Positions 30,748 to 40,731 of a stretch of DNA of 64,000 nucleotides are shown piece by piece. The notes below the pieces were generated by a model, which did no database searches, was not told the DNA's origin, and saw nothing but the letters and a program-made list of their open reading frames with translations. Origin of the DNA: Melampsora larici-populina 98AG31 (lineage: Eukaryota > Basidiomycota > Pucciniomycetes > Pucciniales > Melampsoraceae). The DNA is taken from assembly GCF_000204055.1 (NCBI RefSeq), contig NW_006768783.1, forward strand, positions 248,001 through 312,000, in the 5' to 3' direction. Position 1 is the first letter of the stretch, and each line of letters begins with the position of its first letter. Position numbers and translations under genes: made by a program.

Positions 30748-33700
30748 ATGAATACACGACGATCATCTCAATCGACTCAAAAAGGACCGCCTTTACCCTT
30801 GCCAGACCCCGAAGCAATCATCAGAGCGAATAATCGCGAGAAACGACTTTCCAGGCCAGACGCCAATACCGCCAGACTAGCCGCAAGACAAGAACCTCCA
30901 TCAGCCACACCATCGCGTACCCGTACAGACTTTCTACCGCCAGCTTCGCCAGTCCGTGCTCGTATTGAGCCATCCAACTTACCTTCATTGCCAGAATCAG
31001 ACATATCGTCGCCTTTATCATCCTTGCCCCCCTCCCCAACACAAAAAACGCCATCGAATACGGCACCATTCCCGAAAATGACCGATCGACAGACTACTTC
31101 AGACAACTCAGGTTCAGACCTTATGAAAGCCATAGCGGAATCTCAAATTGCCAGTAATAAACGTATGGAAAAATTTGAAGACCTTATGATGAAATTACTT
31201 ATCTCAAAAGAGAAGGAACCAAGTCAAGGTACTTCTGCGCCAGCCGAATCTAAACCAGATGGTCAAATCGACCTTACGAAGTTTTGCACCTCAGATGGAC
31301 CAGTTTATAAAGGTCCTTACCGCGAAACCGAGCCGTTTCTCACGTGGTATTCCTCCTTGAAAACTTTTTTCCGCACTAAAGGTGTGATGTTAGACAAGGA
31401 TCGAATCACTCTGGTTGGAAACTTCCTGGAGGAACCGAATGCCCATGCTTTTTACGAAGGAGGCTTTGAAAGATTTATCAAAAGCAGCTGGAAGGATTTC
31501 CTCAACCAACTCTTCGCGTCTTGCTTACCAGGCGATTGGAAGGATCGGTTGTATGAAAAGGCTCAACACCTCAAGATGTCGCCATATGAGGACTTCATCA
31601 CTTATAGTACTCGTGCGCGAGGTATTCAGATTTTGATCAATTTTCATACAATCACTTTGGATGACCATCAATTGGCGAAGTATGTAGAATATGGTATGAT
31701 TGAAGAGCTGAAGGCTGCGGTGGTGTTGTGGGGTTTCTCTAAGTACACCAAGGAATTCACTTACCACGATTTCGAGAATCACTGTGAAACTCTCTATCAC
31801 TCCTTGGTAGCCTCTCACGCTATCACAAAGAAGACCAGAACACCTGCTTACCCTGCTCCAGGCCAATACAGATCTCGCGTCACCAACACTAGCACCAATG
31901 GACGGTTGACTGATGAAGAATTCACCTGGAAGATTCACTCTTACCTCGATAAACTAGGGAAATGTCATTTCTGCAAAGGTTACTGCGGTAGCGAATATCG
32001 AGCGTGCAAAGGTCCTTACGTTAGAGAGAAAGTACAATTCCCGCCAGGCTACGTCGCACCACCAAAGCCAGCTAACTACATCCCACCGTGTGCGAGAACG
32101 GCACCACTAGCTAATCAAACTTCAGCCGGACGTGCTACCCAGCCTCCAGCTGGACGACCAGGGCCATCCTACGCTCGAGCAGCTGCAGCGTCCGAATTTC
32201 CTGAGATGGACGAGGCCTCGGTTGCTGTGTTGCAGGCGCTAGACGAGGAACTCGACCTCGCTGAAGAAGAAGGGTGCGTTAATTCCCCAAAACCCCCTCG
32301 AGTGATTATCGAGTTTGAGTGCAATGGCAAGAAACTGAAAGCGTTAGCTGATCCTGGGGCTGAGGTCAATTTGCTAACAGAACGGGCGGCCGAGTGTTTT
32401 AAACTGCAACGAAGGAAGCTGACTCGACCTACTCAGCTCAGCCTCGCAGTCAACACCAATTCACCAGCGCCATCTCTGACTCATTTCACCACCATCAACT
32501 TACTGGAGCCGACATCGGGCAAACGGTTTGATCGCACATATTGCAAACTGGGGGACGTAGGTGGTGATTTCGACATGATCTTAGGGACGCCGTTTTTCAA
32601 TATTTCTCAATTTTCTGTCTCTGTGAACCAAAGAGCTATTGTATGTGAATGTACCGGGATGAAAATTTTCGATTATCGAGTTTTAGAAGAATTAAATGAA
32701 AAGCTTACTAGGAAATCCATCCCTCGTATCACTGAGCCTCGGAGAGATTGTGAGACCAAATGGGAGAGAGAATTGAGTGAGAAAGAGAATCATGTGATCT
32801 TGAGTGAGAAGGAGAGGTTAGAAGTTGAAATGTATGAGGAGTTTCATGAATTATTCCCTGCAGACATACCAGCGGTATCGGATGAAGCAGAAGAAGAAGG
32901 TTTATTTGTAGATGGATCTTTTCCTGAAAAGTTGCAGAATGAGAGCTCAAGAATACGACACAAGATTATTTTGAAAGACCCTGACGCAATCATCAATGAA
33001 AAGCAATACAATTACCCACCGAAACACATGAATGCGTGGAAAAAACTGGTCGACCAACATCTTGAGGCTGGAAGGATTCGACGCTCAACAAGTCAGTATG
33101 CGTCACCAAGCTTGATTATACCAAAGAAGGACCCTACCGAACTTCCGAGATGGGTATGCGATTACCGTGTCTTGAACAGCCTGACCGTGAGGGACCGCGC
33201 ACCATTACCTAATGTAGACCGGTTGGTCAGGCTGGTGGCATCTGGAAAGATTTTTTCAATCATTGATCTCACCAACACTTTTTTTCAAACCCGCATGAGA
33301 GAGGCCGACATCCCATTGACAGCGGTTCACACACCTTGGGGACTGTACGAATGGTGCGTGATGCCTATGGGGCTCACGAATGCACCGAGCACTCATCAAG
33401 GTCGATTGGAGGAGGCTTTAGGTGAACTCCTTAACTCTATTTGTGTCGTTTACTTGGATGATATCGTAGTTTTTTCAAATTCACCTGAAGAACATGTTCT
33501 CCATACACGCATGGTACTTCAAAAATTACGTGAGGCCAATCTTTACTGTAGCAAGAAGAAGACAAAGTTGTTCAAGGACGAAATTAAATTCTTGGGTCAC
33601 TGGATTTCAGCTGATGGTATCAAAGCAGATAATGCAAAAGTAGAACAAGTTTTGAACTGGAAAACACCAAAATCAGCAAAAGGGATCAAGAAATTTTTAG

Positions 33701-35586
33701 GTACGGTACAGTGGATGAAGAAGTTTATCTGGGGATTAGAGAAGCATGTCAATAAGTTAACACCACTCACGAGCACAAAGCTAGACCCGACCAAGTTTAA
33801 ATGGGGACAAGCAGAAGACGAGGCCTTCAACAACATTAAACAATTGATGACTTCGTTGCCTCATTTGAAAAACATTGACTTTGATTCAGAGGACCCTCTT
33901 TGGTTGTTCACCGACGCAAGCGGATATGGACTGGGTGCAGCTTTGTTTCAGGGGAAGGAGTGGAAACGTGCGTCACCTATTGCGTACGAATCACGACAAA
34001 TGACGCCAGCAGAACGAAATTACCCCGTACATGAGCAGGAGCTGTTGGCGGTCATGCACGCGCTACACAAGTGGAGAATGCTGCTCTTAGGTATGAAAGT
34101 GAACATCATGAGCGATCACCACTCACTAACTTACCTCCTTAAGCAACGCACCCTGAGTCGACGACAAGCAAGGTGGATTGAGACACTGGCAGATTTTGAT
34201 GTGGATTTTGAATATGTGAAGGGGGAAGATAACTGTGTGGCAGATGCGCTATCAAGGAAGGATTTTGAGGAGGAAGAGGTTGAACAGGCGGGTATAGAGT
34301 GTGTTGCAGCCTTAGTAGAAGCAGGACCTACACTATCAACACGAGTACGGAAACAAATTCAAGAAGGATACAACACAGATTCATTTTATAGCACAATACT
34401 CTCAGTTCTCCCTCTACGTGAAGACTGTAAAATAATTGAAGGGTTGCTGTTTATTGAGAATAGATTGTATATCCCTTGTGCCGAAGACTTACGACATGAA
34501 TTAGTAAATGAAGCGCACTTACGACTAGGTCACCTTGGTTATCTGAAGACCATCACGGACTTACAACGTGATTTCTTTTGGCCACGAATGGCAACAGATG
34601 TGAAGGAGTTCGTACAATCATGCGATGTGTGTCAGAGAACTAAAGGACCGACTCAAGCTCCGGCAGGAAAAATGCTAACGCCATCTATACCCGGCCTTCC
34701 TCTCGAATGTCTAGCTATTGATTTTGTAGGACCTCTGCCCAAAGTCAATAACTATGATATGCTGTTAACTTGTACGTGTAGGCTCTCTGGATTCACGAAG
34801 CTTATTCCTTGTGGACAAACGGACACGGCAGAGAAAACTGCTTCAAGATTTTTCTCCAACTGGATCGGCACGTTTGGCTCTCCGTCATCAATCATCAGCG
34901 ATCGGGACAAGTCATGGACGTCTAACTTCTGGAAGGCTTTAATGACACGTTGCGGCATTTCATTTCACATGACGACGGCATTTCATCCTCAAGCGGATGG
35001 AAGAAGTGAACGTACAAATCGCACTGTAGGTCAGATCTTGAGGTCATTCGCAGCAAAACGTCAAGGGAAGTGGCTCGAGTCGTTAGGGGCAGTGGAATAT
35101 GCTATCAACGGAGCGATTAATGTTGCTACTGGAAAATCACCCTTCGAACTCATGTTTGGAAAAGAGCAACGGCTACTGTCAACTCGAGAACCGGACACAT
35201 CAGACCCAGCAGCAGTGACTAAATGGTTTAATGACCGTCAAGACACATGGCTCACAGCTCGAGATGCGCTTTGGACGAGTCGAATCCAACAGGCGCTACA
35301 ACACAACAAGAACTGCCGTGCTACTGAACCACTCGCGCCGGACTCATGGGCCCTTCTAGACTCAGGTGACTGGCGAGGACGACATCAAGGGGGTGTTAAC
35401 AAACTCAAGGAGCGCTTCAAGGGACCTTACAAGGTCATCAGGTCGTCAAATCACGGTCAGAATGTGGAGCTGGAGCTGCCAAACGGGGACAAACGCCACA
35501 ACGTTTTCCATGTGTCTAAGGTGAAACCGTATGTTGAAATGAAGGAGGATGGGGTCAATACGTTGACCAACAGGGTACGGAAGTAA
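30748..35586 (+). CDS. Fused Gag-Pol polyprotein of first Ty3 element
   Basis: 1612 residues, one uninterrupted frame, so no frameshift is needed. Order: Pro/Ser-rich N-terminus, Gag core (about 160-370), a Cys cluster CHFCKGYCGSEYRAC (about 405-420, a non-standard zinc knuckle without His), aspartic protease, RT with YLDDIVVF (about 900), RNase H with LFTDASGYGLGA (about 1053) and MSDHHSL, integrase HHCC zinc region (HLRLGHLGY...CDVC, about 1255-1295), catalytic Asp in AIDFVGP, Asp in ISDRDKSW and Glu in GRSERTNR, then a GPY/F-like end (FKGPYKV). No chromodomain. The protease motif reads ALADPGAEVNLL: Pro occupies the Ser/Thr site of the D-S/T-G triad (about residue 534). Everything else looks competent. 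Confidence 0.96.
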   Translation: MNTRRSSQSTQKGPPLPLPDPEAIIRANNREKRLSRPDANTARLAARQEPPSATPSRTRTDFLPPASPVRARIEPSNLPSLPESDISSPLSSLPPSPTQKTPSNTAPFPKMTDRQTTSDNSGSDLMKAIAESQIASNKRMEKFEDLMMKLLISKEKEPSQGTSAPAESKPDGQIDLTKFCTSDGPVYKGPYRETEPFLTWYSSLKTFFRTKGVMLDKDRITLVGNFLEEPNAHAFYEGGFERFIKSSWKDFLNQLFASCLPGDWKDRLYEKAQHLKMSPYEDFITYSTRARGIQILINFHTITLDDHQLAKYVEYGMIEELKAAVVLWGFSKYTKEFTYHDFENHCETLYHSLVASHAITKKTRTPAYPAPGQYRSRVTNTSTNGRLTDEEFTWKIHSYLDKLGKCHFCKGYCGSEYRACKGPYVREKVQFPPGYVAPPKPANYIPPCARTAPLANQTSAGRATQPPAGRPGPSYARAAAASEFPEMDEASVAVLQALDEELDLAEEEGCVNSPKPPRVIIEFECNGKKLKALADPGAEVNLLTERAAECFKLQRRKLTRPTQLSLAVNTNSPAPSLTHFTTINLLEPTSGKRFDRTYCKLGDVGGDFDMILGTPFFNISQFSVSVNQRAIVCECTGMKIFDYRVLEELNEKLTRKSIPRITEPRRDCETKWERELSEKENHVILSEKERLEVEMYEEFHELFPADIPAVSDEAEEEGLFVDGSFPEKLQNESSRIRHKIILKDPDAIINEKQYNYPPKHMNAWKKLVDQHLEAGRIRRSTSQYASPSLIIPKKDPTELPRWVCDYRVLNSLTVRDRAPLPNVDRLVRLVASGKIFSIIDLTNTFFQTRMREADIPLTAVHTPWGLYEWCVMPMGLTNAPSTHQGRLEEALGELLNSICVVYLDDIVVFSNSPEEHVLHTRMVLQKLREANLYCSKKKTKLFKDEIKFLGHWISADGIKADNAKVEQVLNWKTPKSAKGIKKFLGTVQWMKKFIWGLEKHVNKLTPLTSTKLDPTKFKWGQAEDEAFNNIKQLMTSLPHLKNIDFDSEDPLWLFTDASGYGLGAALFQGKEWKRASPIAYESRQMTPAERNYPVHEQELLAVMHALHKWRMLLLGMKVNIMSDHHSLTYLLKQRTLSRRQARWIETLADFDVDFEYVKGEDNCVADALSRKDFEEEEVEQAGIECVAALVEAGPTLSTRVRKQIQEGYNTDSFYSTILSVLPLREDCKIIEGLLFIENRLYIPCAEDLRHELVNEAHLRLGHLGYLKTITDLQRDFFWPRMATDVKEFVQSCDVCQRTKGPTQAPAGKMLTPSIPGLPLECLAIDFVGPLPKVNNYDMLLTCTCRLSGFTKLIPCGQTDTAEKTASRFFSNWIGTFGSPSSIISDRDKSWTSNFWKALMTRCGISFHMTTAFHPQADGRSERTNRTVGQILRSFAAKRQGKWLESLGAVEYAINGAINVATGKSPFELMFGKEQRLLSTREPDTSDPAAVTKWFNDRQDTWLTARDALWTSRIQQALQHNKNCRATEPLAPDSWALLDSGDWRGRHQGGVNKLKERFKGPYKVIRSSNHGQNVELELPNGDKRHNVFHVSKVKPYVEMKEDGVNTLTNRVRK

Positions 35587-36025
35587 GTTCCTCTCCCTTG
35601 TATGCACCGCCGTAGTATACTACGTAAATTGTCAAAACAACACCTAGGCCACTTTGTGAGCACGACCTTTGCGCCGTCTCTCCACCAGGTTCAACGATGA
35701 ATGGAAGCGCATACTCAAGACTTTTTCAACGCCCAACCAACCACCACCACATCATTGTTCTACGATTTTGTTGCTTCCTTTTTTTTTTTTCTCTTCTCTT
35801 TATTTCTTTTCTTTTTTCTTTCTTTTATTATCATATATATATATGAATTTTTTTCTTCTTTCTATTTGCTTTTACTTTCAATTATACCGGCTATATTCAG
35901 TTACAATCAATTAACTTTCAGTTTTATTTTTGTTTTGTCTCTTTTAATTAGTTTTTTCTCTCTCTTTCCTTTTATTTTATTTCAATTTTTTCAGGCTACT
36001 CGAATTCTTTTAAAGGAGGGGAGAC
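35587..36025 (+). other. 3' untranslated part of first Ty3 element
   Basis: Pyrimidine-rich non-coding stretch with long T/C runs and a short TA repeat near 35833, ending in the polypurine tract at about 36012-36025. Short T-rich ORFs here are compositional. Confidence 0.8.
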
Positions 36026-36401
36026 TGTAAGACCTGCGGTCATTACCCAACCATATATACAAATACTTAAATATTAATACTTAGACTTAAGCTCACCTCA
36101 TTTATAGTTGTTCTTACTTCCACTCACGTACTGGTTCCTTAGAGATACCGGGACTAATCTCACGCCCTTTATCCTTCGGAACCAGGTATGGATATTTCTC
36201 ATTTCTATTTCTTTTCTTTCATTATTTCATCTTGTAGTCCTTAGAGATACCGGGACTAATCTCACGCCCTTTATCCTTCGGAACCAGTGTTCTCGTTGGT
36301 ATTTGAAATACAGATTAGATCTCTTGGGTTCTAGAAACCTATCGACTGTGTTTCACAGTTTCCCGCTCGAAGTATTGCAGTGAAGGTCTTCAGACCTTAC
36401 A
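36026..36401 (+). repeat. 3' LTR of first Ty3 element
   Basis: 376 bp, the same length as the 5' LTR and identical except for one visible substitution. Followed by the TGAGG duplication. Confidence 0.97.
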
Positions 36402-36406
36402 TGAGG

Positions 36407-39256
36407 TTTAAGGGATATAATAGCAACAGTAGTGGTAATGAATGATCATGCCAAAATCACATACAAAACATGCATGACAGCTTGAAAGAAGCCAGGGACA
36501 GCATCCAGAATGAAGTAATCAATTGTTACATATTTGTCTATTTAAAGAGCAAGATCAACAAAATAAGGAACTGACAAAGTGAAGAGTAACAAAATGTTGA
36601 ATTATTGATTATAATCAGTGGTATTGCTAGCAAAGGAATGATTGGAGTATCAAGAGACAGGCCTGATGGCCATTGGCTCAGGAGGCACTTTAAGCAATGC
36701 ACTAAAAAAGAGACACAGGGCCAATGATTGATACATATTGTGGCTGTCACTTCATTGTATGTAGTGTGGTGTCTCGCCTATTATTCAGTTCTTGTATAAC
36801 AAAATCTTCCTAATTGTCTTAATGCCTTCTTTAACATCTGTTGCATCAGCAGAGACCTATGTGTTAGTAGTTTTTATTTGTCATGATGCAGGGTGCCAAT
36901 GTGGGTTTTGTTGTTTTCAGGGTCTGATACAGTACAATCTGTGAGAGGTCAGAAAGTGACTTGCTTGGCGGGTTGATGATGGGTCTCTGGCTTGGCCTTG
37001 TGGAACATCTAAGCTAAAATTTCTTCAAATGAAACATGAATGCTCAGCTCCACACAATTGTCTTTGCCGAGAAAAGATTTAAAGAGTTGACCTTAGTTCC
37101 TTTGTAAGCACCAATACCTATCAGTCCTCAAAATTCTTTAAGATCTTGTTCTACCAGAACTCTCAACTTTTATCATCTGTAAAATATCATCTCTAGAGCT
37201 CTTTTACACCACCAACATGAATCTTGGTTCTTGCCATTAGTCTATAATGACTTTTGTTGTTTTGAATCTGGTAAACCAAAGTAAAGCTCTTGACCCCGTG
37301 GATGTGGTGTGCGGATGGGAGTATAACAGCAACCAAAGCACCCAAAAGTCCCGTAAGTATAGCGTCTCTGGAGGGATCATGAACCCGATTAAAAGTGTGA
37401 TCTTGATATATTGTGCTGACATGCATGCCCTGAACCGGAATGTCTAGATTGCAATAACAGCAAGTTCAGCTACACTATTCCAGATGCTCTATGCCACCGC
37501 CCAAGTAAGAGATTGTTGACTGTGTAGTTGTCACAAACTGTACTCAGCAAAGAGCAATACTGACGCTAGGTCACGGTCAACTACAAAAGAGCCAGGCACC
37601 ACTGAGGGTGTTGATTGTAACGTCACCGGTGTCACATGCACCTGGTATAAGTTTCAATATACAACCCCAAAAACTTTAAGGCCAGTCATTTTGGTGAATA
37701 GACAAATTCTTGCAGATATTGAAATGTGGATTTACTTACCGAAGCTGAAATTCTGCAATTTGATATGCCTGCAATGTTTGTATGACCAAGCTTGTACACA
37801 CTGGAGCAAGGAGTTGAATGACCCCGTCGCCTTTGCTACAAGATATACTTGTGGAAGTTTGAATCACATTTATTGTGAGTTGGCTTCAAATATGTCTCGA
37901 CCATAGTAGCGGATATGATGAACTGAACTATCATCATCCAACTTGTAACCTTTTAGATAGTAAAGGTGTCCCAACCAAGATGTATAAAGATCCAAAGTCA
38001 ATGAGGTAGAGGCCATCATAAATTCACAAACACAAGATTATCACTATGGAAATAATGAAAAGAGATAGCTCTGTCAAAGTCAGGCTTTTTTAAGTTTTCT
38101 GTTTATAGTAATACAATTCCTTTGTCATGGAGCCTTATGAGCCCAGAATCTATAACTAAAGTCATGATCTGATGGTATAAGACAAGATTGTTTGGTTGCA
38201 TTTTTGTGTCTTGCTTTCCTGCCAGTTGTGTTCTCAACTTCATATAGTGATGATGAGATCAAGTTACCAATGAGACCTATTGATAAGATCTTATAAACAG
38301 GTCATTGGGCGATGAAGTGGATGTGTTGAAAGTTGGGTGCCCGTTTTGGTGACACTTCAGAAGGAGAAGCTGGCAACTGATTGGATATTGCAGGGGCTGC
38401 TCATACTGATCAGTCAACCTGCAAGACATCTAAACAGGACAATCAACAGTGATTCAATGTATCCAGCAAGAGGTACTCCTATCTTCAATCAATTCAAGTG
38501 AGGTCTTTAAAGTCATCTATATCTGTATCAAAAGGTTCAGTATAATCAACCCTGTGCAGCATCAGAGCCAAACAAACATTCAGTCTTTTCACTCTTATAA
38601 CATCATAGATGGACCCAACAAGTAATAATGTCAACCAAAATTGAAAAATGAGGCTAAATAAGGACAAGCCAAAGTGATGGTGAATGGATCCAGACCACCT
38701 AACAATTGCCAATGAATAGATTGTAAGGCATCATTCATACATTACACAGTGTCCGTATCCGTGTAGCACACCGACATGCACACACCAAACACTTTCAATA
38801 CATACTTGAAAGACCCATTAAAGAGGTCTCCTCAATAGGCATGTCTTCCCTTTGTCAACTGGGACGTTGGCACTCAGTTGACCCCAACTGCTGACAAAGG
38901 ATCCCACAAATTCTTTTGTCAAATTGTCATTCACAAAGGGTGCTTGGCACCAATCTCAGTCTAAAGCCTACCAAACAGCTTTCTGTGTTTTTTCAAAACT
39001 CTCCGTGTGTGCACATTGACGTGCTACAAGGATACCGAGATGGTGTTACCAACCACCTTGCAATTGTGTGAGATGAATAAAAATAGGAAATTTATCAAGA
39101 GATTAAAGAAATCAAATTATCATTAGTGTTGCTCTAGATACATATCAAATCTTTTAAAACAAAACAATGATTCCAAAACATAACAATGCAAAAATTAATG
39201 AGGAAACCATCAATATAAGATTGAGAAAAATTGGTACAAAAGAGACAGATAATCAT
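36407..39256. other. Gene-poor interval
   Basis: About 2.8 kb continuing the DNA interrupted by the Ty3 element. Scattered ORFs of 60-77 codons on both strands carry no motif or plausible exon chain. No repeat boundaries were recognised. Confidence 0.45.
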
Positions 39257-39459
39257 GGTCCTCAAACCTATGCAAAAATCTGTGCAAGTTTTGTGCAAGA
39301 CATGAATAGAAGTTGCACAGATCTTGCATGTTGGTCTTGGATGGTTTTCATACCAGTTGTAACACAATAGCGGGGGTTGTGAAAAAAATTAATGTGCAAG
39401 ATTGGTGCAAGAAATCTTGCACATTGGTCTTGCATGGTTTTTGCACAGGTTTGAGGACC
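39257..39459. mobile_element. MITE-like inverted-repeat element, 203 bp
   Basis: The ends are inverted copies: GGTCCTCAAACCTATGCAAA on the left and the reverse complement of GGTCCTCAAACCTGTGCAAA on the right, with GTGCAAG/CTTGCAC words repeated through both arms. The duplication is unclear. Non-coding. Confidence 0.7.
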
Positions 39460-39859
39460 TAATACAAGCTTGAATTCTTATATATCTGATATAGGAGCTT
39501 GATTTTGTACAATAGGTATTCAAAAAGAATGATGAAATCAATGGACATCCGTGGTGTTGACAAAGTCTTTAAAAAGCATACCCAAAAACAATTTTTAATT
39601 AAGTAATACCATGGCAGGGAAAGGTGGAAGGTGGTTTTCAATCCTGTTTTTTGGAGTTGCATACACTAGAAAGGAATAAAAGATAGAGAAAAGATCAAAT
39701 ATACAAAATGATCCAAGAACTTTAATCAAAAGATCTCGATAAAAGATGGGAAGAAGCTAAAATCAATCAATGAAAAAAGAATCAAAACAGGTTCCTCGAT
39801 GTTATATATACACATCTGTCATCACCACTGAAGAAAACTTCAACCTTTGATATCTTCTG

Positions 39860-39879
39860 TATATATATATATATATATG
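39860..39879. repeat. TA microsatellite
   Basis: An uninterrupted (TA)n run of about nine to ten units. Confidence 0.9.
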
Positions 39880-40048
39880 TAACTTCAAAACAAACAGTGG
39901 TGACAAAATCAATCACATCTCTGATCAAGTTTCAAAATCATTCAACAGATTGAATTGCTTAAAAAACATTCCACAATGACAAGAAAGACTACCCATTTGC
40001 AAGGTACAAATCATCACTTTTTTTCCCTTAATATACCCAGAAAATTAA

Positions 40049-40188
40049 GGGTGTGTTGAGGAATTTCTGACCAGAAATCACATTCTGTAAATCTTTTAAT
40101 GCAAAAATGAAACATGCACCACCAAATAGACACCTTAAATTTTGCAGAATGTGCTTTCTCACCAGAACTTGCTTAAGTGAACATGCCC
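40049..40188. mobile_element. PIF/Harbinger-like MITE, copy 1 (140 bp)
   Basis: Flanked by TAA on both sides (40046-40048, 40189-40191). Ends GGGTGTGTT and AACATGCCC are diverged inverted repeats. An inner pair (TTTCTGACCAGAAATCACATTCTG and its inverse) is shared with 59688-59832. A 3-bp TAA duplication with GGG/CCC ends fits PIF/Harbinger derivatives. Confidence 0.8.
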
Positions 40189-40731
40189 TAAGGTATGGCT
40201 TTGGCCCTATATTGGTCCAAAAAAAGTATGCATGTACAAAATATTGCACCAAAAGTACTAACATTGATACGGAACAGGTCTACGTGGTCTGTGCTTTGTT
40301 TAGGATTAGCTTGAATTGAACCTGATTCATATCTCATCAATACCATAACCTTCACCTGAATATGTACAAGGTCGAGAAATTGATTGCCCAAGAAGAAACC
40401 ATAACTGAAAAATCTACTTTCTAATCAATCAATCTCGCTCACCTGGTCCAGTACATAGCTGTACCTAAAACTGGAGTGAATCTGGAAGATCTCAAAAGGT
40501 TGTGGTGCAATAGGCTTGAAGGACAGCTTACTTGGATATTTTCAATATCAATTTTATCACAAAAGAAATGATGAGTTATGATCATCTTACAAACAAAACT
40601 AAAGTTTACAACAAAAAAAAACTTACAACTTCTTTTGCTTTATCAAGTACAATTTTTGTTTTGACAAACTGTCATAGTTTTAAGTGTAATAAAAAAAAGG
40701 TTTGATGATTTATGTCATGATTTACTTTGAA
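40189..40731. other. Intergenic, 3' of the UNC-45 gene
   Basis: No gene. The right end is presumed 3' UTR of the minus-strand UNC-45/She4 gene. The ORF at 40702-40890 is an antisense shadow. Confidence 0.5.

Larger units (their letters stand above)
30157..36401 (+). mobile_element. Complete Ty3/Gypsy-type retrotransposon, 6245 bp
   Basis: Two 376-bp LTRs (30157-30532 and 36026-36401), TGTAAG...TTACA, enclose one long frame. The 5-bp target-site duplication TGAGG is intact (30152-30156 and 36402-36406). I see a single difference between the LTRs (C at about 30351, A in the 3' LTR), so insertion is recent. A purine tract (AAAGGAGGGGAGAC) precedes the 3' LTR as polypurine tract. No standard tRNA-complementary primer site was recognised right after the 5' LTR, where a T-run begins. 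Confidence 0.97.
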
